Notes under the pieces: generated by a model
What the model was told of the DNA's origin: nothing
What the model saw: only the letters and a program-made list of their open reading frames with translations
The model's database searches: none
Source of the DNA: an uncultured bacterium
GTDB lineage: Bacteria; Verrucomicrobiota; Lentisphaeria; Victivallales; UBA1829
DNA: 64,000 nucleotides
NCBI GenBank assembly: GCA_900548385.1
Contig: URKJ01000003.1
Coordinates: forward strand, 1-64,000
Reading direction: 5' to 3'
Part shown: positions 34,044-43,959 of the stretch, piece after piece
Numbering within the stretch: position 1 is the first letter of the stretch
How the letters are laid out: each line of letters starts with the position of its first letter
Program-made: the position numbers and the translations under genes

Positions 34044-34880
34044 ATGAAGAGAAGAATGTTAATTTTCACCCTTGTGGAACTCCTCATCGTAGTTGCTGTG
34101 ATCGCGATCCTGATGGCTCTTCTGCTGCCGGCGCTGGGCAAGGCTGTGGAGCAGGCGCGGGGCATGACGTGCCGCAACAATCTGCGTCAAGTCGGAGCCG
34201 GATGGAACATGTATGCGGGGGATCACGGCGATGTCTGCGTGTTCCGTTTTACGAAAACCGCCGGGAAAAATGTGTATTGGACTTATACGCTTGTCAGCGG
34301 GAAATATGTGGCGAAAAGCGTTATGATGTGTCCGGTCCGGAACCGGATCTTTTCCGATGCGGGAAGCCCGGAATATTATGACCGTTTCTGGAAAAATCCG
34401 AATGCCGGACTGGCGAATCCCACAGAGTCCGGGTGGCAGGTTTCGGATTACGGAATCAACCATTATTTTGCCGCTTCCGTCGCCGGGCTTGACGGATTGA
34501 AAGAAACAATAGTCAAACTTTCCTCGTTCCGTATGCCGTCCCGCACGGCCGTTTTTCTGGAAAGCGCGGCTTCCGGCGGAACCCGGCCTTCAAATCCATC
34601 GCTGGTGAAAGGTGCGCCGAATGTCAATAATACTTACTCCAGCCCTTCCAACGGTCCGATTCTATGGCCGGTTCATTATTCCGGACGCGAGGTGAACGGC
34701 GTATTTGCGGACGGGCATGTCGCTTCGTCGCGTGCCCGGAGTCTCTGGGAGGATGCCGCCAAAGAGATTTATACGAATCCCGGCAGTGCGTTTTACGGTC
34801 CCAATCCGACAGCCGCGACAAGTATCGGCGTCAGCAACTGGGTCCGGCATGACGGCGTTTATACAAAATCCGGATATTGA
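34044..34880 (+). CDS. prepilin-type protein with DGH motif
   Basis: A 278-residue prepilin-like protein with a seven-residue leader and the helix FTLVELLIVVAVIAILMALL, then LPALGKAVEQARGMTCRNNLRQ. The C-terminal head includes GVFADGHVAS, the processing-associated DG motif. AGAAAGGAG precedes the ATG. The following gene, a very large secreted glycosidase, begins 26 bases later. This is the third prepilin-plus-glycosidase pair in the window and the only one with no regulator in front; its own promoter is good. Confidence 0.87.
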   Translation: MKRRMLIFTLVELLIVVAVIAILMALLLPALGKAVEQARGMTCRNNLRQVGAGWNMYAGDHGDVCVFRFTKTAGKNVYWTYTLVSGKYVAKSVMMCPVRNRIFSDAGSPEYYDRFWKNPNAGLANPTESGWQVSDYGINHYFAASVAGLDGLKETIVKLSSFRMPSRTAVFLESAASGGTRPSNPSLVKGAPNVNNTYSSPSNGPILWPVHYSGREVNGVFADGHVASSRARSLWEDAAKEIYTNPGSAFYGPNPTAATSIGVSNWVRHDGVYTKSGY

Positions 34881-34906
34881 TTAAGAAACAGGGAGAAGCA
34901 GTCAGT

Positions 34907-37900
34907 ATGAGAATTTGTGTTTTGTTTCTGTGTCTTGCCGTTTCCGTTCCGCTTTACGGAGCGCGGCTGACGACTTCCGGCGGCGATGTGTTCTACCCTG
35001 CCGTCGGAGTGATCAACCCCGAACAGGGAACCGTTCAGCTGACGGTTACACCGAATGTGGATCTGAAAAATCTGCGCGACGGCTGGCCGTTTGCTTTCCG
35101 GGTATGCGGCAAAGAGGGAACGCGTGCAACCCGGACCGCGATCGGCGTGTTCTCCGCACCCGGTAAAAACGGGGGACTGTCAGCGGTGATCCGCGGCGGG
35201 AAATGGCGCTTCGGTACGGTTGACCGGAATTCTCCGGTCAAGGCGGGGCAGCGTGTGAATATGGCGCTGACATGGGGACCCGCCGGATTCTTTTTCTATG
35301 TCGACGGCCGACTCGTGGGAAGCTCCCGTTTCCCGGACCGGATCATTCCGCTCAGCCCCTACTTTTATGTCGGTGCGTTGGGGCCGTTTTTCGTTTCCCG
35401 GATTGCGGTCAGTGCGGAGCAGCTCCCGAAAGAGCGGCTGCATTTCGATTCTTCCCGTCCGTTCCCTGCGGAGGCGGGGGACGCCCTGCTTGCCAACGAT
35501 CTTGCGGAACCGCAGTTTTCCGCCGCTCCGGAATTCCGGAAAAGCGGATTCGTTTCCTTTGTCCCGTTCGATCTGACTGCCGCACGGATCCTGTACGAAA
35601 ACGAGAGACCGGTTCTGCGTTTTATCGGCAATAATTTTTCGGAAAAAGCGGTGACTCTGCCTGTCCGTATGGAACTGACATCCGCGGACAATGCGCCGCG
35701 TACCGTCACCCGCAGTGTCACACTTCCGGCGAATTCGGTGCAGAAGACCGTTACGGTTCCGCTTTCTCCGCTTCCTCCCGGATTCTATCAGGTTTCGGTG
35801 CAGGCGGGAAAACTGGACCCGCGTTCGTTCACGCTTTCCGTTCAGCCAAGGATTGCCGGAACAGCCGGGAAACTGGCGGACTACCTGGGGGCGGCGGGAA
35901 CGGCGGAGCCGGAGATCCTCGGTCGTCTTGGTATCCGCTGGATGCGTTCCTGGGGGCGTCCCGATTTCGTCTGGTATCTGGTGGAGCCTGCGAACGGCGG
36001 ATTTGATTTCCGTACCGCCGATGCCCTTGTGGACGGTGCGCGTGCGAACGGCGTGAACACGCTTGCCGTTCTCGGTTATCCGCCGCTCTGGGCAGCCGAG
36101 CCGCCTGCGCCGTCGGCGGAAAGCGACCGTTATTCCGGGCAGCCGGGACGCTGGAAGCCGCGTTCCGTGGAAGAGTGGTCCCGTTATGTCCGCCGCACTG
36201 CGGAGCATTTCAAAGGACGCGTCGGGTTCTATGAGATTTATAACGAATGCGATTTCAAGACTCCGGGCAAACCCGCGTCGTTCAGCGGGACGACGGAGGA
36301 TTATTTCAATCTGCTGAAAGGCGCATACCGTGCGGTCCATGCCGCCGATCCCGCCTCGAAAGTCCTTGTAACGGGATTCAGCATGGTGCGCGGCGCGGTT
36401 GATTCCGACATGCCGGAAGATCTGCTGAAGCTCGGTGCCGCTGATTATGTGGACATCTGGAACCTGCATTCGTATCAGGTCCTGTATAACGTGCCGGAGA
36501 TGAAACGGATGGTCCATGCGAAGAAACCCGGAATGCCGTTCTGGCAGACGGAGCACATGTGGCATATTCTGAAAGATCAGTCGCGTGTCCGTTACCTGGT
36601 TCCCGCGATCAATTTCTGGTTCCTTCAGGAACGGTTTGAAAAATTCTTCACGTTCGGCTGGAATGAGTATCTGAATAACGAACACACGCATTCGTTAAGT
36701 CTGCCGCTGCATGTGTTCGGAGTCTGCCAGCAGTTCCTGCGGATTTGTTCCGGATATGCGGGAACGCATTCCGGGCTGCCTGCGGATGATTTCGACGTCC
36801 GTCACGTTCTGCGCCGGACGGACGGCGGGTATCTGACCGCTATCGGAAGCAGTGTCGGCAGTTATGCGCTGGGGATCGCGAACCGCGACACGGCGGTCTA
36901 TAATGAAAGCGGACGGAAAGTTTCCTTGAAAAACGGAACTCTGGAAACGGGCGGCCGTCTGCATTATGTGCTGACGAAAGAACCGTTGAAGATCGTTTCC
37001 CGCAAGCTGCTGAAAAGCGGTCAGCTGATTGCAAACCGCGATTTCGAAGAGATCAGCGGCGACGCCATGGGCGGAATCGAGCACTGCATTCCCGCCGGAT
37101 GGATCATCCGCACGAAGTACGATCCCGCCGCAAAAGTGACGATCAACCCGAAGGATGGCAACGGCAAATATGCGCTGAACCTGACAACGTCAGGGAAAGG
37201 CCGGGTTTATGTGTTTCAATACCTGAAAATCACCGCGCCGGGAAGCTACCGGATCACCGCGCATTTCAAGACGCTCTCCGGAGCGGCGAAACCGTTCCTT
37301 TATGTGTATGGGACCGATCCGAAAGAACGTTACAACATCCGCAGGAATTTTGCTGTTCCGCCATCGGATAAATTTGAAAAAGTGAGTTTGGATATCGTTC
37401 TCCCGAAAGTCCCGGAGAAACCGTTGGCGGTGATTTTCGGTATTGACAAAGCCGCGGGCACCACGGTTCTCGACGATGTGGAAATGCAGCGTCTGGAAAG
37501 TCTGCGCGTGGAAGAAAAGAACGCATTCCGCATTCCGCTTTCCGGAACGCCGTTTTCCGCAGTCTGGAAGGAGGTCCGGCGGGAGATTCCGTTTCCGCTG
37601 ATGAAAAATGCGGTCCGCAAAAAGAACGTTGCCGGGATTCCGTTTGCCTCCGGTGACGAATTCCTCGCGGTCGGCGGAATGGACTGGAGCGGTGTGCCGC
37701 GTTCCGCCGGGGTCGAATTTGCCCCATGTCCGTTCAAACGCCTTTTTCTTTTAGGGAATGCCATGTATTGCGGCGGCAAAAAAAGGACGGTGCTTGCCAA
37801 TCTGGTTCTGCATTATGCGGATGGAACGGAACATACGCTTCCGCTCCGTCTCGGTGTTGAACTGGGAGACTGGTTCAATCCGATTCGGAAAGAGCCGTCG

Positions 37901-38068
37901 CCTGTGGTGATTTTTCATTCTCCGTCGTATGCGGAATACGGTCTGTTCCTCTGCGAATGGAAAAATCCGTTTCCCGGAAAAAAGCTGAAACGGATCGAAT
38001 TGCGTGCCGTTTCAAAAAGCGCAGTCGTTGCGATTCCGTCGATCACTCTGGAACGCGATGGACGGTAA
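34907..38068 (+). CDS. secreted multidomain GH-A type glycosidase
   Basis: A 1053-residue exported protein. After an 18-residue signal peptide comes a LamG/concanavalin-like domain (about 25-190: FFFYVDGRLVGSSRF, YFYVGAL), an Ig-like segment (~225-310), then a TIM barrel (~325-620) of clan GH-A type, in some points GH39-like. The probable acid/base Glu is near 446 (FYEIYNECDF) and the nucleophile Glu near 548 (PFWQTEHMW). Residues ~690-860 look like a carbohydrate-binding beta-sandwich (DFEEISGDAMGGIEHCIPAG). The C-terminal part is another beta domain. It is unlike the three related GH-A paralogues elsewhere in the window. The chosen ATG gives the signal peptide; a TTG ten codons earlier does not. 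Substrate unknown. Confidence 0.8.
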   Translation: MRICVLFLCLAVSVPLYGARLTTSGGDVFYPAVGVINPEQGTVQLTVTPNVDLKNLRDGWPFAFRVCGKEGTRATRTAIGVFSAPGKNGGLSAVIRGGKWRFGTVDRNSPVKAGQRVNMALTWGPAGFFFYVDGRLVGSSRFPDRIIPLSPYFYVGALGPFFVSRIAVSAEQLPKERLHFDSSRPFPAEAGDALLANDLAEPQFSAAPEFRKSGFVSFVPFDLTAARILYENERPVLRFIGNNFSEKAVTLPVRMELTSADNAPRTVTRSVTLPANSVQKTVTVPLSPLPPGFYQVSVQAGKLDPRSFTLSVQPRIAGTAGKLADYLGAAGTAEPEILGRLGIRWMRSWGRPDFVWYLVEPANGGFDFRTADALVDGARANGVNTLAVLGYPPLWAAEPPAPSAESDRYSGQPGRWKPRSVEEWSRYVRRTAEHFKGRVGFYEIYNECDFKTPGKPASFSGTTEDYFNLLKGAYRAVHAADPASKVLVTGFSMVRGAVDSDMPEDLLKLGAADYVDIWNLHSYQVLYNVPEMKRMVHAKKPGMPFWQTEHMWHILKDQSRVRYLVPAINFWFLQERFEKFFTFGWNEYLNNEHTHSLSLPLHVFGVCQQFLRICSGYAGTHSGLPADDFDVRHVLRRTDGGYLTAIGSSVGSYALGIANRDTAVYNESGRKVSLKNGTLETGGRLHYVLTKEPLKIVSRKLLKSGQLIANRDFEEISGDAMGGIEHCIPAGWIIRTKYDPAAKVTINPKDGNGKYALNLTTSGKGRVYVFQYLKITAPGSYRITAHFKTLSGAAKPFLYVYGTDPKERYNIRRNFAVPPSDKFEKVSLDIVLPKVPEKPLAVIFGIDKAAGTTVLDDVEMQRLESLRVEEKNAFRIPLSGTPFSAVWKEVRREIPFPLMKNAVRKKNVAGIPFASGDEFLAVGGMDWSGVPRSAGVEFAPCPFKRLFLLGNAMYCGGKKRTVLANLVLHYADGTEHTLPLRLGVELGDWFNPIRKEPSPVVIFHSPSYAEYGLFLCEWKNPFPGKKLKRIELRAVSKSAVVAIPSITLERDGR

Positions 38069-38099
38069 AGATTCATTTCACTACAGGTTTCTTTTATGC

Positions 38100-38126
38100 G
38101 GGGACGGGCTCATCGGGTCCGTTCCC
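38100..38126 (+). terminator. possible intrinsic terminator
   Basis: An 8-bp stem (one G-T pair) formed by GGGGACGG and CCGTTCCC with an 11-base loop, followed by GTTTTCC, after the multidomain glycosidase gene. Confidence 0.5.
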
Positions 38127-38199
38127 GTTTTCCATAAATTACGGTAAATGGGAAAAAGCGGATTTAACGGATCATTTGCGGGAATTTAAAATAAAATGG

Positions 38200-38273
38200 C
38201 GGAAGCGACGGGACTCGAACCCGCAACATCCACCGTGACAGGGTGGCACTCTAACCAATTGAGCTACGCCTCC
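38200..38273 (-). tRNA. tRNA-Asp(GTC)
   Basis: A full 74-base cloverleaf on the minus strand: acceptor GGAGGCG/CGCTTCC, D arm GCTC...GAGT, anticodon stem CCACC/GGTGG with loop CTGTCAC (anticodon GTC), T arm GCGGG-TTCGAGT-CCCGT and discriminator G. The 3' CCA is not encoded. Confidence 0.96.
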
Positions 38274-38289
38274 GCTTGAGTATGCGCTT

Positions 38290-38317
38290 ACTATACAGCC
38301 TTTGTTTCAAATGTCAA
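38290..38317 (-). promoter_or_regulatory. sigma-70 promoter of tRNA-Asp
   Basis: On the minus strand: TTGACA, 16 bases and TATAGT, ending 17 bases before the mature 5' end of the tRNA. Confidence 0.75.
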
Positions 38318-38422
38318 GCCGTCTTTTCATTATTTTTTGTTTTTATTGCATGGAAAATCAGCATCCGCTTTCCTGAAATGAAAAATAAATAATTTAGGTT
38401 GTTTAATTTTTTGATTTATCAC

Positions 38423-38450
38423 TTGTATTTTCTCAAAAAGTTATTATATT
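38423..38450 (+). promoter_or_regulatory. sigma-70 promoter of efflux operon
   Basis: TTGTAT, 16 bases and TATATT, about 31 bases before the MarR start codon, in an AT-rich stretch. Confidence 0.6.
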
Positions 38451-38480
38451 AACGCACACTAAAAATTCGGGAGGTTGAAG

Positions 38481-38951
38481 ATGGGACAGGACGGGCAGTC
38501 ATGGAAGACGCTTTTTCTGATCACGGAACAGTTGGAACAGGCTGCGCTCCGGAAGGAGGCGCAGATGAACAGCAAACTGTACGGGAATCTGACGTTCAGT
38601 CAGAGCCGGGTTTGCATTGCCCTGATCCGTATGTTGGAAAAAATGCCGGAAGGCGTGACGCTGAAGCAGCTTTCCGCAGAACTTGAAATCACCCCCGGCG
38701 CAACCTCGGAACTTGTGGAGGAACTCGTAAAAAAAGGAATTGTTTCCAGAACGCAAAGTAAAAATGACCGACGGGCAGTGTGCATTAAATTCCTTGACAA
38801 CATCATGGCCATGCATAAGGCGGCCTCGCGGGAGATCGACTGCACCTACCGGAAAATGCTCACTGTTTTGACCGAACAGGAACGGCTTGAGTGGGCTCGT
38901 ATTTCAGAAAAAATCATTACAGGTTGTCAGACCGAGAAAGGACAGTTTTGA
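38481..38951 (+). CDS. MarR-family transcriptional regulator
   Basis: A 156-residue winged-helix regulator of the MarR family, which typically represses drug-efflux genes until a ligand binds. The recognition-helix region is LKQLSAELEITPGATSELVEELVKKG and the wing is VSRTQSKNDRRAVCIKF, with the typical DRR. GGGAGG lies six bases before the chosen ATG; a TTG two codons earlier is not needed. It is first in an operon with an RND adaptor and permease, which it probably controls (autoregulation inferred). Confidence 0.92.
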   Translation: MGQDGQSWKTLFLITEQLEQAALRKEAQMNSKLYGNLTFSQSRVCIALIRMLEKMPEGVTLKQLSAELEITPGATSELVEELVKKGIVSRTQSKNDRRAVCIKFLDNIMAMHKAASREIDCTYRKMLTVLTEQERLEWARISEKIITGCQTEKGQF

Positions 38952-38952
38952 T

Positions 38953-40050
38953 ATGTTGCACAAAATGAACCGTCTGCTTATGGCAGTTGCAGTTTTCGGA
39001 ACGGTTTCAGCTCCGCTTTACGCTCAGCAGAAAGCTCCGGCGCCCACCGTCGCCGTGGAAAAAGTGATTCTGCTGAAAGACTCCGAAGTCCGCAAATACG
39101 TCGGACATATTGAAGCGATTCAGAGCGTTTCGCTTCAGGCGCGTATTTCCGGCGTCATTTATGAAATCCGTTTTAAAGAAGGGGAACTGGTGAAGAAGGG
39201 CGATCTACTGTTTGTGATCGAGGACACCACTTACCGCGCAAAAGCCAAATCCGCCGAAGCCACCGTGCTCCAGAACCGCGCGGAACTGGATTACGCGAGA
39301 ACCGATTTTGCCCGTCAGGAACGTCTGTATGAGAAGAAAGCCGTGTCGCAGGCTGTGTATGAAGAGTCGAAGCGCCTGCTGAAGACCACCGAAGCAAAAC
39401 TTGCGCAGGCGGAAGCGAATCTGCTGGACGCCAACAACGAACTCAGCTATACAAAAGTCTATGCGCCTATCACCGGCATTATCAGCAAAGCCACCTATAC
39501 GGTCGGCAACTATGTGACTCCCTCCAGTTCTCCGTTGGCGGACATCGTGCAGGTTTCGCCGATTTATGTCCGTTTCTCCATCAGTGAACGTGACTTTCTG
39601 AAAAATTTCGGCACGATTCCCGCGCTTCATCAGAACGCGGTCGTCCGGATTCAGCTTCCCGATGGCCGGACCTACGCCAATACGGGAAAAGTGGTCTTGG
39701 CAGACAACAAGGTCGATTCCGAGACCGGTTCTCTCACACTCTGGGCGGAATTCAAGAACGAACAGCGCATGCTGGTTCCCGGCGGTTATGCGACCGTGCT
39801 TCTGTCCAGTACCTTGAGCAAGCCGCAGCCGGCGGTGAAACTCTCCGCCGTCATGACAACCGGGGAAGGGAATCTGATCTATGCAGTCGGGGCGGACAAT
39901 AAGATTATCGCCCGTCCGGTGGTTCTCGGTCCTGTTGTCAACAATATGCAGATCATTGAAAAAGGCGTTGCTGTCGGAGAGACGGTGGTTGTCGATGGAA
40001 CTCACAAGGCCCGTCCCGGCAATCAGGTTACTCCGGTTCCCGCAAAGTGA
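38953..40050 (+). CDS. RND efflux periplasmic adaptor
   Basis: A 365-residue AcrA/HlyD-type membrane-fusion protein. It has a signal peptide (LLMAVAVFGTVSAPLYA), split barrel-sandwich (lipoyl) domain (SVSLQARISGVIYEIRFKEGELVKKGDLLFVI ... YAPITGIISKATYTVGNYV), an alpha-helical hairpin between (LDYARTDFARQERLYEKKAVSQ onward) and beta-barrel and membrane-proximal domains. It has no lipid-attachment Cys, unlike AcrA. AAAGGAC is upstream; the start is one base after the marR stop. It links the permease to an outer-membrane channel, but no TolC-like gene is adjacent. Confidence 0.93.
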   Translation: MLHKMNRLLMAVAVFGTVSAPLYAQQKAPAPTVAVEKVILLKDSEVRKYVGHIEAIQSVSLQARISGVIYEIRFKEGELVKKGDLLFVIEDTTYRAKAKSAEATVLQNRAELDYARTDFARQERLYEKKAVSQAVYEESKRLLKTTEAKLAQAEANLLDANNELSYTKVYAPITGIISKATYTVGNYVTPSSSPLADIVQVSPIYVRFSISERDFLKNFGTIPALHQNAVVRIQLPDGRTYANTGKVVLADNKVDSETGSLTLWAEFKNEQRMLVPGGYATVLLSSTLSKPQPAVKLSAVMTTGEGNLIYAVGADNKIIARPVVLGPVVNNMQIIEKGVAVGETVVVDGTHKARPGNQVTPVPAK

Positions 40051-40059
40051 GGTTGAAAT

Positions 40060-43000
40060 ATGATTTCACAAATTTTTATTGACAGACCCAAGCTGGCGAT
40101 CGTGATTGCGATCGTGATGATGCTTGCGGGTGCGATGTGCATTGTCAGAGTTCCGGTTGCGGAATACCCGGAGATTGCACCCCCGCAGATCATGGTCACG
40201 GCTTCCTATCCCGGCGCCAGTTCCGAAGTGATCGCGGATACTGTGGCTGCCGTTATTGAATCGGAAGTCAACGGTATTGAGGATATGATCTATTTCAGTT
40301 CCACGTCGGATAACAGCGGTAATTATCAGCTGTCCATCACGTTCGAATCTGGGACGGATACCGACATCGCGCAGGTGAACGTGCAGAACGCCGTTCAGCG
40401 CGCGGAACCGACTCTTCCCGCCGAAGTGAAAGCGCTCGGCGTGCAGACCATGAAGCGGTCCACCGATATTCTCGGTATGTATGTGTTCACGACCGATGGC
40501 TCCACGCTGAGCCTGCTGGAATTGAGCAATTACGTCAAGATCAACGTCCGCGACGTGCTGGCGCGAATCAACGGTATCAGCGATTGCCAGATCTTCGGCG
40601 AGCGGTCATACAGTATGCGCATCTGGCTGGATCCGCTCCGCATGTCCGCGCTCAATATCAAGCCGGAGGACATTTCCGCGGCGATTCAGGACCAGAACGT
40701 TCAGGCCGCCACCGGTACGGTCGGCGCGGAGAGCAGCAACGAGTATATCCAGCTGAAAGTCAACGCGCTCGGACGCCTCAAGACTCCGCAGGAGTTTGAG
40801 GATATCGTGGTGAAAGTCGGAGCGAACGGAAATATCACGCGTCTGGCGGATGTCGCCCGCATAGAACTCGGTTCCGAAACCTATTCCGGCGACAGTACGT
40901 TCAACGGCAAACCGTCCATCGCCATGGCGATCTACCGGAATGACGATGCGAACGCGAACAGCGTTGTGGCGGAAGCCAACGCGACGCTGAAAGAGCTCTC
41001 CAAGCGTTTCCCGAAAGGCGTCAACTACCTGATGGGATACGACCCGACCGAGTATATCCGCACGACGATGAAGGAGATCATCGAAACGCTGATCATCACC
41101 TTTATCCTCGTGGTGGCGATCACCTACATCTTCCTTCAGGATTGGCGCGCGACGCTGATTCCCTCGGCGGCGATCCCGGTTTCCCTGATCGGAACTTTCG
41201 TGTTCCTCGTTCCGCTGGGCTTCTCCATGAACGTGCTTACCATGTTCGCTCTGATCCTTGTAATCGGATCGCTGGTGGACGACGCCATTGTGGTGGTGGA
41301 GAACTGTATGCGGATCATCGAAGAGGAACATCTGCCGCCGAAAGAGGCCGCTTCCAAGAGCATGAAGCAGATCACGGGTGCGATCATCGCGACGACGCTT
41401 GTGATCGTGGCGATTTACGCTCCCGTGGCGTTCTACGGCGGTATGGTGGGAACCATTTACATTCAGTTCTCCGTGACGATGTGTATTGCGCTGTGTCTCT
41501 CCACGGTCAACGCCCTGACCTTGAGTCCGGCTCTTTGCGGTATGCTGCTGCGTCCGTACAATCCGAACAAGCCGCTGCCGTTCCGCATGTTCAACATCGG
41601 GCTCGACTGGACCCGTAACGTCTATCTGAAGTACTCCGGCTTCCTTGCCCGGAAAATGTTCATCACGGTTCTGCTGATGGTCGGTGTGCTCGGACTCAAC
41701 TACTGGTTGTTTGACCGGATTCCGAGCGAGTTCCTTCCGAAAGAGGACAAGGGCGCGGCGTTCTGCGATGTGGAACTCCCGCCGGGCGCAACTCTCGCCC
41801 GTACCAATGCCGTTCTTTCGGAAAGCTATGACATCATCAAGAACGTGAAAGGCGTCAAGGATGTGATCATGGTCAGCGGTTTCAGCTTCATCGGCGGAAA
41901 CGGCGAAAACGTCGGTCTCATTATTGTGGTGCTTGACGACTGGAGCAAACGTGAGACTCCGGATTTGCAGCTTGATTACATAACTGGCATTTTGCGGGAG
42001 CGTCTGGCAAAAATACCCGCCGCCAACATCAACGTGTTCACTCCTCCCGCCATCATGGGACTCGGAGCGACCGGAGGTGTGACGTTCGCGCTTCAGGCAA
42101 CCGGCAATCAGACCCCGAAAGAACTGGCGGATACTCTGTGGAATTTCCTGCTGGAGCTCAACAAGCAGCCGGAAACGCTCTATGCATTCAGCGGTTACAA
42201 TGCAAGTACGCCGCAGCTTTATCTGAATCTTGACCGCGTCAAGGCGGAGACGATGAACGTTCCCGTCAGCCGTGTGTTCACGACACTCCAGTCAAAACTG
42301 GCGTCGTTCTACATCAATGACTTCAATCTGTTCGGCAACACCTACAAAGTAAAGATGCAGTCGGAGGCGGACGAGCGTTCCACACTTGGTGATATTACGC
42401 AGATACTGGTTCAGAGCAACAACGGTAAAATGGTTCCGCTGAGTGCCATTGCGGACGTTTCCTATGTGGTCGGTCCGCGTCAGATCACGCGTTTCAACCA
42501 ATATATGGCGGCGACCGTCAACGCTCAGGCGAAACCGGGCGTCAGCAGCGGTGAACTGATGCGGAAGATTCAGGAACTCGCCGAAACGAAGCTGTCGAAG
42601 GACTATGCGATCTCCTGGACCGATATGAGTTATCAGGAACGCGGCAATGAAGGCAAGCTGCTTGTGCTGATGACCTTTGCGCTCGTGTTCGGTTATCTCT
42701 TCCTGGTTGCCCAGTATGAAAGCTGGACCGTTCCGGTTCCGGTGATGGTCTCGGTGGCGTTTGCCACGCTGGGCGGCGTGATCGGATTGATGATCGCCGG
42801 GATCGCCCTGAATATTTATGCCCAGCTGGGTATGATCATGCTGATCGGGCTTGCCGCCAAGAATGCGATTCTGATGGTGGAATTTTCAAAACAGGAACGC
42901 GAAGCCGGGCTCTCGATTTACGATGCCGCGCAGTCTGGTGCGAAGTTCCGTTTCCGGGCGGTGCAGATGACCGCATGGTCGTTCCTGATCGGTGTGTTCC

Positions 43001-43179
43001 CGATGGTGATTGCGACCGGAGCGGGAGCGGGAAGCCGTACCGCGATCGGTGTTTCGACATTCGCGGGAATGCTGCTTGCGACCCTGGTCGGTATCGCATT
43101 CATCCCAGCTCTTTATGCGATCTGCCAGACCGTTCGTGAAAAGGTGAAACCGCAGGAGTTTTCCACTCCGTCCAAATAA
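40060..43179 (+). CDS. RND efflux permease, HAE1/AcrB type
   Basis: A 1039-residue inner-membrane pump, the normal length. The twofold repeat has 12 transmembrane helices and two large periplasmic loops. The proton-relay aspartates are in helix 4 (SLVDDAIVVVENCM) and the matching Lys and helix-10 region is GLAAKNAILMVEFSKQ. N-terminal FIDRPKLAIVIAIVMMLAGAM and VPVAEYPEIAPPQIMVTASYPGA are hallmarks of the HAE1 subfamily, which exports hydrophobic drugs, bile acids or dyes. Ten bases after the adaptor gene, in the same operon; followed by two hairpins. Confidence 0.96.
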   Translation: MISQIFIDRPKLAIVIAIVMMLAGAMCIVRVPVAEYPEIAPPQIMVTASYPGASSEVIADTVAAVIESEVNGIEDMIYFSSTSDNSGNYQLSITFESGTDTDIAQVNVQNAVQRAEPTLPAEVKALGVQTMKRSTDILGMYVFTTDGSTLSLLELSNYVKINVRDVLARINGISDCQIFGERSYSMRIWLDPLRMSALNIKPEDISAAIQDQNVQAATGTVGAESSNEYIQLKVNALGRLKTPQEFEDIVVKVGANGNITRLADVARIELGSETYSGDSTFNGKPSIAMAIYRNDDANANSVVAEANATLKELSKRFPKGVNYLMGYDPTEYIRTTMKEIIETLIITFILVVAITYIFLQDWRATLIPSAAIPVSLIGTFVFLVPLGFSMNVLTMFALILVIGSLVDDAIVVVENCMRIIEEEHLPPKEAASKSMKQITGAIIATTLVIVAIYAPVAFYGGMVGTIYIQFSVTMCIALCLSTVNALTLSPALCGMLLRPYNPNKPLPFRMFNIGLDWTRNVYLKYSGFLARKMFITVLLMVGVLGLNYWLFDRIPSEFLPKEDKGAAFCDVELPPGATLARTNAVLSESYDIIKNVKGVKDVIMVSGFSFIGGNGENVGLIIVVLDDWSKRETPDLQLDYITGILRERLAKIPAANINVFTPPAIMGLGATGGVTFALQATGNQTPKELADTLWNFLLELNKQPETLYAFSGYNASTPQLYLNLDRVKAETMNVPVSRVFTTLQSKLASFYINDFNLFGNTYKVKMQSEADERSTLGDITQILVQSNNGKMVPLSAIADVSYVVGPRQITRFNQYMAATVNAQAKPGVSSGELMRKIQELAETKLSKDYAISWTDMSYQERGNEGKLLVLMTFALVFGYLFLVAQYESWTVPVPVMVSVAFATLGGVIGLMIAGIALNIYAQLGMIMLIGLAAKNAILMVEFSKQEREAGLSIYDAAQSGAKFRFRAVQMTAWSFLIGVFPMVIATGAGAGSRTAIGVSTFAGMLLATLVGIAFIPALYAICQTVREKVKPQEFSTPSK

Positions 43180-43190
43180 CGGTTTTGCCG

Positions 43191-43216
43191 TCCGGAGCCC
43201 GTTGACGGGCTCCGGA
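43191..43216 (+). terminator. strong hairpin after RND permease
   Basis: An 11-bp perfect stem, TCCGGAGCCCG/CGGGCTCCGGA, with a TTGA loop. There is no clear U-tract, so it may work with the next hairpin or serve as an mRNA-stability element. Confidence 0.7.
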
Positions 43217-43232
43217 AACGGTTTGATCGGTG

Positions 43233-43260
43233 ATCCGCGCCATCGTGCGCGGATTTTTTA
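43233..43260 (+). terminator. intrinsic terminator
   Basis: An 8-bp stem, ATCCGCGC/GCGCGGAT, with a six-base loop and a T run straight after it. It ends the efflux operon. The 205 bases between here and the next promoter hold no gene that I can see. Confidence 0.88.
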
Positions 43261-43467
43261 TTTCCGTTTTTTTGTGCAATCTTAATTTCAGTTCCGGATT
43301 ATATTCGGTTTGCCTGCCGGAGTTATAAAATTTGTCCGGGCAATGGGAAAAACGGGTTGCGGTTGCGTTGTTTTCGCAATATTTGCATGGAATCTTCTTT
43401 TTCCGGCAGTAATGATGCATAAAAATAAAATTTTTCATCAAAAAAGCGCTAAAAACTGAAAAAGTCC

Positions 43468-43496
43468 TTGACTTGTAAGCATTTGTGTGTTAAATT
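43468..43496 (+). promoter_or_regulatory. sigma-70 promoter
   Basis: TTGACT, 17 bases and TAAATT, about 28 bases before the HTH protein start. Confidence 0.7.
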
Positions 43497-43523
43497 GCAT
43501 CATTCTATGGAGGGCAAAACAAG

Positions 43524-43937
43524 ATGAGTATGAACGACAAAAACCTGATTGAACTGCTGAGAACTTACATGGAGGAAAACCATCTTTCATGGACTCAGGT
43601 CTCCCGTCAACTGGGAGTGACTCAGAACACATTGACCAACTGGAACAAGGGTGGAAAAATCAGTCCCCGGAACAGACGGGCGATCGTTTCCCTGACCTCC
43701 GCTCCGGAGCAGACCTGTTCGGTGACGGAATGCCGTGCAAGAGATACCAGCGACCCGATCACCGTTGCGATGCTGCGTGTCTGGGGAACTCTGTCGGAAC
43801 GAGACAAAGCCCGCGTTTACATGCATGCTCTTGAGTATCGTGATGCGACACCCGCAATTCAGGTTGTTCAGGCTGTCCAGCCGACGGCTCCGGTTACGGC
43901 TCCGGTTTCTTTCCCGAAAGTGGATCCGGAAGCCTGA
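43524..43937 (+). CDS. helix-turn-helix (XRE-like) DNA-binding protein
   Basis: A 137-residue protein with a helix-turn-helix in the first ~50 residues (HLSWTQVSRQLGVTQNTLTNW) like that of XRE/Cro or MerR-like small regulators, a middle helical part (ISPRNRRAIVSL) and a C-terminal region ending in a Val/Pro-rich tail (VQAVQPTAPVTAPVSFP) that is probably disordered. GGAGGG lies nine bases before the ATG. No partner gene is in tight linkage, so it may act alone or regulate itself; target unknown. Good promoter and terminator make a monocistronic unit. Confidence 0.75.
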   Translation: MSMNDKNLIELLRTYMEENHLSWTQVSRQLGVTQNTLTNWNKGGKISPRNRRAIVSLTSAPEQTCSVTECRARDTSDPITVAMLRVWGTLSERDKARVYMHALEYRDATPAIQVVQAVQPTAPVTAPVSFPKVDPEA

Positions 43938-43959
43938 TTTTTTCTACGGCTTTACAAAA